Shown in pieces: positions 1 through 11,250 of a DNA stretch of 64,000 nucleotides. The DNA lies in NCBI GenBank assembly GCA_029817715.1, contig JARUPY010000083.1:4216001-4280000 (forward strand). Reading direction: 5' to 3'. Position 1 is the first letter of the stretch, and each line of letters opens with the position of its first letter. The notes below the pieces were generated by a model. The model searched no databases. It saw only the letters and a list, made by a program, of their open reading frames with translations, and was not told where the DNA came from. The DNA comes from Melastoma dodecandrum (Eukaryota; Streptophyta; Magnoliopsida; Myrtales; Melastomataceae). Both the position numbers and the translations under genes were made by a program.

Positions 1-3000
1 ACGGTTACAATGCAATTGCTGTCAATGAGATGTTTGCGCCTCGATGGATGAATGAAAAGGTAGGTCTTGCTCCTCCGTTTTCTTCGTTATAGCATAATCT
101 AGAGGAAGATTCATTACATGCATATCCTCGCAGGCATCGGATAACATTACAAGCTTAGGAATCCAGGTGCTCAAGAACTTTGATGTCTTCCAAGATAGAG
201 ACTGGTATTGGATCGGCGCGGCAAGCCTGATGGGGTTCACAGTCTTCTTCAATTTGCTCTTCACCTTTGCGCTCACGTACTTCAGCCGTAAGCAACAATC
301 GAGTAACGAAAAGTTGCCTGAAAACATCAAAATTTTTTGCTGATTGCTGTTTGTTGCAGCTCCTGGAAAACCACAAGCCATAATCTCCGAAGATTCTGCA
401 GAAGAGGGTCACAGTCAAGGCGAGCTTGCAAGGGATCACCTCCTTGGGGTTGGTAAAAGAGGACAAGGTAAAGAATCCTAAGAATGTGATGTTACCACAT
501 GTTTCTTCTATCAATCGAAACTTGATGTCTCGAGTTCCTGCAAATCACTAGGAGAAATGGAACTTTCAAGGGAAGCTGGACAAGTGACTAGCAATGCCTC
601 GGGGATCTCTCCAAAGAGAGGAATGGTTCTGCCTTTCACGCCGCTAGCAATGTCCTTCGATGACGTGAATTACTACGTGGACATGCCGGCAGTGAGTTGC
701 ATGAGCCATATTCATATCTCTTGAAATCACGCACATGTTTTTTTTCACACTGAAGCGAGTTTTTCATGGAGCGAAGGAAATGAAAGAGCAAGGGGTTCCC
801 AAAGACAAGCTGAAGCTTCTGCAAGGAGTGACAGGCGCATTTAGGCCTGGTGTCCTTACCGCACTAATGGGAGTCAGTGGGGCTGGAAAGACAACCTTAA
901 TGGATGTTTTGGCCGGAAGGAAGACCAGTGGATATGTTGAAGGTGATATTAGAATATCAGGTTTTCCGAAGAAGCAGGAAACTTTTGCTAGAATATCCGG
1001 ATACTGCGAACAGAACGATATCCACTCCCCGCAGGTCACTGTGAACGAATCCCTCATATTCTCAGCTTTTCTCCGGCTACCAAACGATGTCACCGACACG
1101 GAGAAAATGGTAAGAATATCCTCACAAGACGGGTTAGGCAAAGAACTGCTGCAAAGGCATAACTCCGTGGGGCTCTCTTTTCTTTAACAGATGTTTGTGG
1201 ATGAGGTGATGGAGCTGGTAGAGTTAGATACCCTCAAGGATGCCATAGTTGGACTCCCAGGTGTTACCGGGTTGTCGACCGAGCAAAGAAAACGGTTGAC
1301 TATCGCTGTGGAGCTCGTTTCGAATCCTTCGATCATATTCATGGATGAACCGACATCTGGACTCGATGCTAGAGCTGCCGCCATCGTTATGAGGACTGTG
1401 AGGAATACAGTGAACACCGGAAGAACTGTTGTTTGCACGATTCACCAGCCTAGCATTGACATATTTGAAGCTTTTGATGAGGTACTAGTCCGAAATTAGC
1501 ATCATTGAAGCAGATCATTTGCTGGTAACATTTTTTAGGGAACTAAATTCCGTTTACCTGAAAAAAAATCAGCTTTTGCTCATGAAAAGAGGAGGGCAGG
1601 TGATATACGCAGGCCCTTTGGGCAGGAACTCGCAAAAGGTCATCGAATACTTTGAGGTAATATCTCTTCTTCTTCTTTTTCTTCTTCTTTTCGGAAGTAA
1701 AATGCAGTCGCTTAAAAGTTTTTACTCGACTTCAGGCCATTCCAGGGGTCCCAAAAATTAAGGATAAGTACAACCCGGCAACATGGATGCTCGAGGTAAG
1801 CTCATTGGCAGCCGAAGTACGGATGGGGATTGACTTCGCTGAGAACTACAGATCGACGAGCTTATATCAGTAAGTCAGAGTTTTCCGGCAACGAAAGCAA
1901 TTTGTAGCTATTGTTTCGCCATGTCAGGGAAGATGATGTGTCTGCATTGGTGGCAGGAGAAACAAGGACTTAGTAAAGGAGCTCAGGACATCACCCCCGG
2001 GTGCAACCGACCTGCACTTTACCGCACAGTATGCACAATCCCGTTGGGGGCAGTTCAAATCGTGTATATGGAAGCAATGGTGGACTTACTGGAGAAGTCC
2101 TGATTATAATTTGGTGAGATACATTTTCACACTTGCGGCAGCTCTTGTCGTTGGCTCAAGCTTCTGGAAGGTCGGCAAGAAGAAGTAAGTCCCAGAAAAG
2201 AGTCTTTTAAGTCTCGAGAATTCAACTCTTCAATAACTGTTTGATAATTTTATTTCTCTTATCCCCAGGGATAGCTCTTCCGATCTCACGAACATCATAG
2301 GAGCGATGTATGCTGCTGTATTATTTGTTGGAATAGAGAATACGGCCACAGTTCAACCTGTTGTGTCCATTGAGAGGACGGTGTTCTACCGAGAAAGAGC
2401 TGCGGGAATGTACTCTTCTCTGCCATACGCACTTGCACAGGTTAGAAAGACATTCAAAGTCTAGAAACCGATGAGCAGCAGTCCATAACTACGATCACAT
2501 CTTCTTTGTCTAAAATGTTCTGCAGGTTATATGCGAAATACCATACGTGTTCGTTCAGACTACATATTACACGCTAATCGTCTATGCCATGGTTTGCTTC
2601 AAATGGACGGTGGCGAAATTCTTCTGGTTCTTCTTCATCACATTCTTCTCCTTCCTTTACTTCACTTACTATGGCATGATGATCGTTTCCGTCACGCCAA
2701 ACCAGCAAGTGGCGGCCATCTTAGCGTCGTCGTTTTATTCTCTGTTCAATCTCTTCTCCGGGTTCTTCATCCCCATACCAGTACGTCACCATGACACGAT
2801 CATTTTCTCGTACTCATATCATTCCCTCGCTAGCAAGTTTTACTAATCATATTTTTTCAAAACCTCGTGATTTCACCAGAGGATCCCAAAATGGTGGGTT
2901 TGGTATTACTGGATATGCCCGGTAGCATGGACGGTCTACGGCCAAATCATATCACAGTACGGTGATGACGAAGGAACGATTTCTGTCCCGGGAATGTCGA

Positions 3001-3152
3001 ACCGGCCGACTATCAAGTGGTACATTGAGCACCACTATGGTTACGACACTGGATTCATGGGCCCCGTCGCCGCAGTTCTGGTTGGTTTCGGGTTATTCTT
3101 TGCTCTGCTATATGCCTACTGTATAAAGCACCTCAACTTTCAAATGAGATAG
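1..3152 (+). CDS. PDR-type full-size ABCG transporter, 3' part
   Basis: This is the C-terminal half of a pleiotropic-drug-resistance ABCG transporter, an ATP-driven plasma-membrane exporter. The window begins inside the gene, so the first nucleotide-binding domain and most of the first membrane domain are missing. Exons read: 1-59, 134-287, 360-467, 552-691, 777-1109, 1191-1481, 1573-1656, 1736-1869, 1957-2184, 2269-2440, 2526-2780, 2880-3152. Exon 2 encodes the end of the first membrane domain ([19 protein letters not shown]). The second ATPase domain shows Walker [10 protein letters not shown], signature [18 protein letters not shown], Walker [14 protein letters not shown] and the CTIHQPS switch. 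The second membrane domain follows, and the protein ends in HLNFQMR then TAG, a normal PDR C-terminus. Wording is closest to the ABCG36/ABCG29/ABCG39 group, but the substrate cannot be inferred. All splice sites are GT..AG and the frame is open, so it looks functional. Confidence 0.95.
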
Positions 3153-4000
3153 AAGAGAGAATGGATCGAGAAGCCCTTAAAACTTTGTAGGGCCACATGG
3201 GAAGAATATATATTGTAACTTATTGTAGATCCTATCTTTTAAGGTTAAGTGTGTGGCTGCATTTGTTTATGAGATCAGCACCGTTCTGCAATCCAGCCCA
3301 GGGATTATAGTCCGCGAAAAACAACCAGCGATCAACCAAATGGTCCAAAAATGCCATGTTTGAATTGAACAGAGATTTACTCTGGCCCTGTCCCGGTTCT
3401 TTGCATTATTTTCCGACCACTGCTTTCTCGTTACGTTACGTTGCTTCTCTTGATGAAGTGATAGTCAACGAGAGAAAAGAGGTGAACATCTAGATTTCTC
3501 GGTTATTTTGAAATGGATGCTTGGGGTGAAGAAAGACGACAATCGACAAGGAGGCCATTCAAGTGGGATGCAATAGCTGACTGCTGACATTGCACTCGGT
3601 ATGCGAACAGGGACTCCAAAGACCTCATAGAAGAACTGAGGACGCTGCCCGAAGGCACCTGTGACCTGCAATTCATTTCATGGTATGTATTCTCAGCCCA
3701 TGTGGGGCCAATTCAAATTCCGCCTGTTTAGCAATAGAAATTTTGGGCCACGGATCTCAGCGTCATTTATGGATCGACGGTCCAGAATGCTGGCCTGAAG
3801 TACGAGAAGCCCAGTAAGAAAGTAGCTGTGGATACACACCACGCGAAGGCTTGCGAGCGAAGTAGTTACCAAGCGACGGTACCAGGCGACAGGGATTAAC
3901 GAGACGATCACGCGACAGTCAACTGAATGAGTGGAAAACTCTGCAGCGAAGGCTAGTGGGCGAACCGGTCAATCAGTAGCTATTATGGAATATTCCGGAT
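3153..4000. other. 3' flank of the ABCG gene and unassigned DNA
   Basis: No gene is supported here. The first 200 bases are the likely 3' UTR of the ABCG gene, with AT-rich polyadenylation-like sequence around 3205-3245. From about 3450 the base composition changes and the DNA may already belong to the retrotransposon or an older insertion that ends at 4604, but no coding match or clear left terminus was found. Confidence 0.5.
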
Positions 4001-4023
4001 TGTCTCAAGACTTGGAAGGAAAT

Positions 4024-4421
4024 TGTTGCCAAGATTACTCGGATGGAAAGGAGATATTCCATGAAGACTGAGGATAAGGTCACGTACATACATAGGTTTA
4101 GCTTAGTATAAATAGTTGTTTTTAGGCATTATACAAACACACCTTTCTACAGATGGATATATTGTCATACTATCTTTTATCTTCTAACATTCCAGCGATT
4201 AAGTGATCTTGTGCTTCTGCGTTCCTGCTTGCTTCCGAAGGCATCGTCGATGGCATCCGTGAGTACTTCCACTTAAGGGTGTTTGCCCGCTGCCTTCCCC
4301 TTTTCTTTTTCATTCATGCGGCGACTGTACAGCGAACCTCCGAGTACCAGTTGCTCGTATTTCTAGATATTTCCGACGTGTTTGGATCCGGTTTGTCCAA
4401 CGGTCACTTCCGGAGCGAACA
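4024..4421 (+). mobile_element. LTR of a Ty3/gypsy-type retrotransposon (left border provisional)
   Basis: The segment behaves like a 5' long terminal repeat. A TATAAATAG box lies at 4107-4115, the expected U3 promoter position. The right end reads AACA at 4418-4421, six bases before a primer binding site. TGTT at 4024 could be the left end, giving a TGTT..AACA LTR of about 398 bp, but this border is only a guess. No second LTR copy was seen in the window, so the element is a fragment. The right border is well supported by the primer binding site. Confidence 0.6.
4107..4115 (+). promoter_or_regulatory. TATA box in the LTR
   Basis: TATAAATAG matches a plant core promoter and sits inside the putative LTR, about 315 bp before its right end. 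If active, transcription would run through the gag start into the truncated HD-ZIP III gene. Confidence 0.5.
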
Positions 4422-4427
4422 CGTCTT

Positions 4428-4447
4428 TGGCGACCACAGTGGGAGTC
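4428..4447 (+). other. Primer binding site for tRNA-Arg(TCG)
   Basis: TGGCGACCACAGTGGGAGTC is the exact reverse complement of CCA plus the last 17 bases of tRNA-Arg(TCG), whose gene is at 54990-55063 in this window. Twenty of twenty positions match. Plant Ty3/gypsy elements begin minus-strand DNA synthesis from such a site just inside the 5' LTR, so this fixes both the element's orientation (+) and the LTR's right end. Confidence 0.85.
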
Positions 4448-4456
4448 TAGGCCAAT

Positions 4457-4604
4457 AATGCCAAGAACCAAACATGGTACTAATTCAAACAACCCCGAAG
4501 ACAAAAACTCCGATGGGAAAATGACAATGATGGAAACAACTCGGATCCAGCCATAGCTGGAGAGCTGTCTGCCATCATGAGTATTCTTCACCTCTTAATG
4601 GAGA
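4457..4604 (+). mobile_element. Start of a gag reading frame, broken
   Basis: Twelve bases after the primer binding site an ATG opens the frame MPRTKHGTNSNNPEDKN, the usual place for a gypsy gag start. About 25 codons on, the frame has to shift once to continue as SDPAIAGELSAIMSILHLLM, a polar-then-helical pattern typical of gag N-termini. The coding trace stops near 4604, where HD-ZIP III sequence begins. No protease, reverse transcriptase or integrase follows. The call rests on position and pattern, not on a recognised domain. Confidence 0.5.
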
Positions 4605-7421
4605 GGGTCGGTCCCCAGTGCAGCGCTTTGTACGAGCTGAAATGCTTCCTAGCGGGTACCTAATATGTCCTTGTGAAGGTGGCGGGTCTATCTTAAGAAT
4701 TGTTGACCACCTTGATCTTGAGGTGAGATTCAACATTCTTGTTGATGTGATTTTCTCATTGATTTACGTGCCATCCTTGCTTACTTATGGGAGTATGTTA
4801 TTTTTTTAGCCATGGAGCATTCCTGAGGTGTTACGCGCGCTATATGAATCACCCATAATGCTTGCCCAGAAAACAACCATGGCGGTGAGAATTTTCAGCC
4901 AAACCTTCACCCCTGAATTAGGTGCAATCTGGTCTTAATTGTCTTCATATTAGGCTCTACGCCAGCTTAGGCAGATAGCACAGGAGGTTTTGCCACCAAA
5001 TAATTCTGGGTGGGGTAGACGGCCTGCAGCCCTTAGGTCTCTTAGCCAGAGGCTAAGCAGGTCAAATTTACATTAATTTCTTGGTTTACACAGTGGATCT
5101 GCTACCTGGACACTGAATCTTGTGATTCTCACAGGGGATTCAATGAGGCTCTTAATGGCTTTACTGACGAGGGTTGGACAGTTATGGCCAATGATGGCAT
5201 CGATGATGTCACTATATTAGTAAACTCATCTCCCGACAAGCTTATGGGCTTGAATCTCACATTCTCTAATGGATTTCCAGCTATGAGCAACGCAGTGTTA
5301 TGTGCTAGAGCATCAATGCTGTTGCAGGTCCAGTAAACCATCACTAATTGTCGGCATTGAGTAGGCTCTGTTTTATCGTTTTCCTGCTCGGACTGATTTT
5401 TCCTGTTACTCTCAGAATGTTCCCCCTGCTGTGCTTCTCCGGTTCCTGAGGGAGCATCGGTCTGAATGGGCTGATAACAGCATTGATGCATACTCTGCTG
5501 CCGCTGTCAAACTTGGTTCATGTGCTTTACGTGGAACTAGAGTTGGTAGTTTTGGGGGTCAAGTTATACTTCCGCTCGCTCACACAATCGAACATGAAGA
5601 GGTGCATTGGATTTAAGGGATGAAATTCTGGATCTGTATAATTTTCAAAGTTACTTCTTCTGAATGTCTTCCGCATTATTTTTAGTTCTTAGAGGTCATC
5701 AAGCTGGAAGGCATGGGTCACTTTCATGAAGATGCAATTATGCCGAGAGAACTATTCTTCTTGCAAGTAAATGCTTTTCCTTATTTGTTGATTGTTATTA
5801 TTATTTTGCTACAAGTTGTTGAGTGTTTAATTAAGAGTGAAATTCCTTGTATTTTTGGGAACTACAAGAGGCTAGATTCCTTCTTTCAATCAGTCCGGGC
5901 CTGATTATCCCTATTAACTATTGTGGCATGACTAGAAATCGTGTTTACTGCTAGGAGTCTTGTCTAAGCAAATGGCTAATTCCACATTCTCTTTTTGAAA
6001 TCTAGTCAAAGACTAATATACAAAAAAGACACTCTAGGCTGCAAGGGATGTGTCTAACTGATTTTATGATTCCTGCATTCTCTAATACTTTGTCCTTTGT
6101 CTCTGTTACTTGGACAGCTATGCAATGGAGTAGATGAAAATGCAGTGGGAACATGTGCTGAACTGATATTTGCTCCAATTGATCCTTCTTTTGCTGATGA
6201 TGCACCTCTTCTTCCGTCTAGTTTTCACATAATCCCCCTTGATTCTGGAAAGGTTATCCACAGCTCTGGATCTTTATTGTCTTGCCTTCCATTTGCATTT
6301 ATTTTTCCTAAAAATCTCTGTTCCTCTGCTCTGTAGGCTTCTAGTCCAAATCGAACCCTTGATCTGGCTTCCTCGCTTGAAATTGGCTCCAATGGAAACA
6401 GGGCTGTGAATGACTCTGCCGGTAATTCCAGCTGTTCAAGATCGGTGATGACTATAGCTTTTGAATTTGCTTTCGAAAGCCACATGCAGGAGCATGTAGC
6501 AGCGATGGCTCGGCAGTATGTTCGAAGCATAATAGCATCTGTTCAGAGAGTTGCGCTGGCTCTTTCGCCTTCTGCTGTGAGTTCTCAAGCTGGACTTAGA
6601 ATGCCTCTGGGCACTCCCGAAGCCCAAACCCTTGCTCGCTGGATCTTCCATAGTTACAGGTCTGCTTCTGTGCTGTATCTGGGCGTTTGCTTGACATTAT
6701 CTGCATTTAACAGATACCATGGTGATGCTTTTTGAAATCACAGATGTTATTTGGGAGTGGAGCTTCTGAAACTTACTGGCGATGGAGGCGAAACAATCCT
6801 GAAGACTCTATGGCACCATTCTGATGCAGTCTTATGTTGTTCTATGAAGGTAGTTTGAAAAATGTGATTTTACTCTCCCCCATCAACTGAAAATTTAGTG
6901 GTGTTTGACGCTGTTGGCGGCAACCTCAGATATGAGCCATTATGAAGATAGTTTTGATTGTGTGATAGTAGATCTGTGGCACTTAATCCATTTCTTCCAA
7001 ATTTTGAAATAGATTGTCTTCAATCTTCCAACATTACCTATTTTCACATTTGCAAATCAAGCCGGGTTGGACATGCTTGAAACAACGTTGGTGGCGCTTC
7101 AGGATCTCACTCTGGAGAAGATATTTGATGAACGCGGCCACAAGACTCTCAGCTCAGAATTCCCGCAGATCATGCAACAGGTCCAAGCTCTCCCTCTTGT
7201 TCCTGCGTTATAGAACCACATAATCTTGTTGCATGAATGCCCGACGAATGACAAAATTATCGTTTGATGCGCAGGGTTTTGCATGCCTTCAAGGTGGCAT
7301 CTGCCTGTCCAGCATGGGTAGACCGGTCTCATACGAGAGGGCAATGGCGTGGAAGGTCCTGAACGAAGCGGAAAACGCCCACTGCATCTGCTTTATGTTT
7401 ATGAACTGGTCGTTCGTGTGA
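4605..7421 (+). pseudogene. 5'-truncated HD-ZIP III gene (ATHB15/ATHB8-like)
   Basis: The reading frame matches class III homeodomain-leucine zipper regulators of meristem, vascular and leaf-polarity development, but only from late START onward. First recognisable residues are SPVQRFVRAEMLPSGYLI. Exons: about 4605-4722, 4810-4884, 4954-5060, 5135-5327, 5416-5601, 5686-5766, 6118-6252, 6337-6659, 6744-6849, 7013-7180, 7275-7421. Together they encode about 540 residues against roughly 840 in the full protein. The MEKHLA region is complete and ends GGICLSSMGRPVSYERA through MNWSFV, the invariant C-terminus of the class. Homeodomain, zipper, most of START and the miR165/166 target are absent. The break falls inside what is normally one exon and abuts retrotransposon gag. 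All later splice sites and frames are intact. The first in-frame ATG is at 4642. A chimeric or silent gene is likely; an assembly join is the alternative. Confidence 0.88.
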
Positions 7422-8944
7422 TGTTGATTTTATTACTGCTAGGATCTACTGGACTCAAGTGGGTCTGTTAGAACTCCAATGTTATTGCAAAATTAGCCTG
7501 GTAACTTGGGATTCCTGTCGTTGTCAACCGTTAGACCTTGTCTTGGGTTGTGGTTAGTGATGAACAAGCTTGAAAAATCTTCAAAGTTGTGGGTTTTCTG
7601 TAAGAATGCATGCTGCTTTATTTGACAAATCAAAAACAAGACGTCTCCAGGAGAAATCGGCAGGTAAGAGCAGGAGGCTTTATTTGAGAACATGTCAGCC
7701 GGAGTGTGATGATCCCTGGTAATGGCAGGCATGCAGATGGAGCTCCTTACTATGGCCAGCCTTCCTTTGCATCTGCTCTGTTTCTTTGTCCCTCGGGCTC
7801 CATGATTGTGCTCTGAGTTTGCCCTTCTTCAGTATCTGCATTCAATCGGCCCGGTACAACGCTAGAACTCCCTTATCTTCTTGAACTTGGCATATGTGCT
7901 CATGCGTGAGTGCAGCCCCTCCGCTGGAACGCCGCCTTCTTGTTTATCTATCTCTTCTTCCTTCAAGGTCTTGACGCATAGCCTCGTGTATCATTTTCCC
8001 CGAGTACCACACCCTCAACCTGTCGATGTACACTGCATTGTACTCCTTGCTCATGGCGCAGCACTTACACTCTGTGCCCTAAACCTCTGAGATTAAAGGC
8101 AGCGTAGCAAACCCTGCATCGTCGGCCATGTCCTTGCGGAACTGCGAGTTAATGCCGAACTTAGTCCGTAGCAGGCCGTTGGTTGATAGGCGGGAGCTTC
8201 TTTCGTGTGAAGGAGCTAAGTGATAGCATCCCCCATTTGGTGCCATTGTTCGTAAACTGATCTTACTTACTACATGATGAATAGTCTCAAAGCCGGTTGA
8301 CTTACGTACTGACTTAGAACTTTGCAACAATGTGGGACTTGTGACTTGGGTTTGCATATCAACATATTCCCTCCACATCCGTTGCAAGCGCCATGGCCTC
8401 TTCAGCTGCGCCCACTTAAGTCGGACGCCGACGGTCTGCCTGCTGAGGACAACGGACACACCCTACCCAGATATCTCGGCCAAACTTTTTGTAATTTCTC
8501 GTGACGTTGGCTACGTGTTCTTTAACCCTCTCCCCCTCTTTTTAGGATGAGTTGAACAATTTATTAATGTTTGGTGGCGTTGGGTTTTGTACAAAAGGAG
8601 CATTTCTCCATTGTTGTCCCAAAAGAATCAGACCGACCACCTTTTTTTATAAGGCAAACAGCCGTCCAACCATCCATTCATCCACCACCACCACCTTTTT
8701 ATAAGGCTTCCCGATATACGACTAAAAGAAAACATCTCAGGACCAAATAATGCTTTTGTGGTGTAAGCCAGTGAGATCTTAAATAGAAGAAGCCCAATAT
8801 GAATTGGGTCGGTCCATCTCAAAGTTCTTTTGAAAACCTTATTGAAATCCCTACGCAAGAAAATCTGAAAGCACCCCCCCAGTTTTGATTTGTTAAACCA
8901 CCACTGTACTGAATAAATGAAGTGCTGGGTCGGGTCTTTTGCTC
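7422..8944. other. Intergenic region between HD-ZIP III fragment and SHH1-like gene
   Basis: This stretch is convergent between two genes. About 8600-8944 is probably the 3' UTR of the SHH1-like gene on the minus strand. Minus-strand coding-like traces occur at 7945-8055 (a run containing KEYNAVYIDRLRVWYSGK) and 8079-8180 (FGINSQFRKDMADDAGFATL), separated by stops. I do not recognise the family. They could be remains of a dead gene or chance open frames. Confidence 0.4.
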
Positions 8945-11250
8945 CTACTCCCACAAGCTCCTGGCCGAGATTGACAAAGCGTCTGGCTTCACGTTTACCT
9001 GGGGCGGCTCCATCTTCTCCGGCAATGGCCTACTGCATATCCTGCTCAAATCCACTTCCTCCTGATGTTTTTTTTTTTTTATATAGAACAGCACAGGAGG
9101 CATGTAGTCAATGGGTGAAAGTGCACAGCCGAGACACGGGCAGTCATTGACATACTACTGTGATACTGTTAACGAATGAGTGACGTATTACCTCACTGTC
9201 ATCCTGGTCGTAACGGACTAGAAACAGACAGGTGCAGCTACTGGCATCGTGCTCTTTTCTGTCGATTGCCAGGACATGGGCATCGCAGTAGACGGCTTGA
9301 TGGGATCTTTCCTGTCAATGGAAGTAGGCCGACACGTAATAAGGGCTGTGTATAGATTTGGAAGGCATATTGGAACATTTTTGGAAAAAACAACTGCTAT
9401 GATCTCGCATATTTGAGGGAATATCATTGTTCGTACCTGAAAGCATAATGTGAGATCTCCAACATGGATCTTATGACACTCCGAAGGTTCAAGAGGAATG
9501 GATCGTTCTCGGATTGAGGTCCTCACGTTTATCCATTCATCTTGATCTTTAGAGAACCCGGAAAAACGTACACGGGCTTCCTGGGCCAAATTTAGAGCAC
9601 CTCAAATCATAATTTTGCGGCATTGTGTGCAATTAACTAATGAAGCATCACCTTGACAATTAAACGAAGAGAAAAACAGGACTTACGAGCTCACCACTGT
9701 GAGTAATTCTGTAAGAAAGAACAGAAGCAACATCATACCTGAAAAATCAATAGTGATTCATTTATATAGTCAATATACCTTCCCTAATAAGGTCATGGCA
9801 ATTAAAGGTGTCCATTCGGTTCAATCCGAACCAAACTAAATCAAATAGGACAAGCCAAAGTATTTTGGTTTGATTTTTGTAAACCAAACCAAATAATTCA
9901 GTTTTATTCGATTTGGTTCGGGTAAAACCAAACTGGAGGTCTGCTTTTGACTCTGCATTGGTGATCTCCGAGAAGAGAAAAAAGTCAAGTGGTTGTAAAG
10001 CATAAGGATTCAAATTTTCTTTTTCTATATAAGAAATTTAACAATCTAAATTTTTGTAATTTTTACTTATTTAGTCGTAAAACCAAACAATAATCATAAC
10101 TTATAATCTAATCATATATAAAAATTCAGATTTCGGTTAGGCTTGATTTGATGTTGCTCAAATACAAATACAAAACGAAATTTGCTATTTAGATTCGGTT
10201 GTTTTAAACCAAAAACTTTGATGGAGATTGGTTCCGTTCAACCAAATCATGCACCTATCGAAAAGGAAAATGAGAAACCTCCAAGAGATACACATGCATA
10301 CGTGAGGCTCGAGGTTATCTTAGATCACAAAAAAGAGATCATTTGTTCCGGTTTTAGTCAAAGAACAAACTGAAATGACATAAGCATATGGCAGAACATG
10401 AAGAATGCGGGAATCAAAATCCGTAACAAGCTACCGCTGACAAAATTACTTCCGTGAGGCAGGCCAGCAGCGAAAAATCAGGCAAGCTCAATGAAAACAT
10501 TATAAGGGGAATCTCCATGAGTCATTGACGAATCTTACCAGGCATAATCTTTTTGTGATTTAGCTTCAAATGCAACCTCCGAGAGATCCATTACCTTGCT
10601 TCCTAAAAAAATAACAAAGCGTGTGGTATCATTCAGTAGCAGAGTTAGTTCAGTGCTTGCACACATTAATAGAATCCTCTCCTTGACTTTTTATCAGAGA
10701 GAGACTATGATAAAATCAAGGTTGCCAAGAAGAAATTGGGGAAAATTGCATGAGAAAATAAAGAAACATATTTGTTCCCAAAGCTTTCCAAGGAGAAATT
10801 AACCTGCAGGCTTTGGTAAACTTTCATTGGAAGGGGTGGAAAAGGTCGAATCTGAAACAATCAAGTTCAATGCAAGCGGCTTAGAGTCTATCTCGTCCTG
10901 TGCTCCTCGCAGTTTAGATTTAAACCAGTCTTGCACCTTGAAAAAACAGCTTGCCTTAGCCAGCAAAAGGGCAGTAACAGAGATCAGTCATGAAAAGTAA
11001 AAGGAAGAGCAAAACCTCTTTCCACGTGACGGCAGCCTTTCCTGCTCGAATCGCTGAGGAACTGTGAGGGTGAATATCGGACACACACATACAATTAGGT
11101 TAGGAGAGAAATCGGCCACAGGAGACCGATAAAGACCAGAGAATGAGAATTCAAATTCACCCACCTGAGTTTACTTGCAAGATCTTGGCAAAAGTCACGC
11201 TCCAGAGACCTTTCTCCCGACTCCTCTAATACACTCTCCATTTCCGCAAT
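8945..11250 (-). CDS. SAWADEE homeodomain protein, SHH1/DTF1-like
   Basis: Reverse-strand exons: 11165-11250, 11016-11061, 10804-10936, 10539-10602, 9687-9738, 9437-9580, 9192-9311, 8945-9061. The first read exon begins IAEMESVLEESGERSLERDF, the divergent homeodomain of SHH proteins, which continues into AGKAAVTWKEVQDWFKSKLR. The SAWADEE domain follows: YDVASVLSYRI, then RVRFSGFSKDQDEWINVRTS, RERSIPLEPSEC, the metal-binding YCDAHVL and CTCLFLVRYDQD segments, and EEVDLSRICSRP. The protein ends SARSLWE then TAG. In Arabidopsis SHH1 reads H3K9 methylation with unmethylated K4 and recruits Pol IV to siRNA loci. The extreme N-terminus was not resolved: an ATG at 11585-11587 opens a short minus frame, but no donor joins it in phase. 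The fourth intron in gene order, 9739-10538, is about 800 bp and carries transposon-like DNA. Confidence 0.9.
9793..10259. repeat. Possible hAT-like MITE inside an SHH1-like intron
   Basis: The left edge reads AAGGTGTCCATTCGGTTC and the reverse complement of the right edge reads TAGGTGCATGATTTGGTTG. Both are followed by GGTT/AACC-rich sequence such as AACCAAACCAAA. This resembles the TAGGGGTGTCAA-type ends of non-autonomous hAT elements. No clean 8-bp target duplication was found, so the borders are approximate. Confidence 0.4.

Noticed and set aside
8917..9150. Plus-strand protein-like run KLLAEIDKASGFTFTWGGSI near 8960-9050
   Set aside because: It is the antisense of the last SHH1-like exon, which reads EEVDLSRICSRP on the minus strand with correct phase and acceptor.
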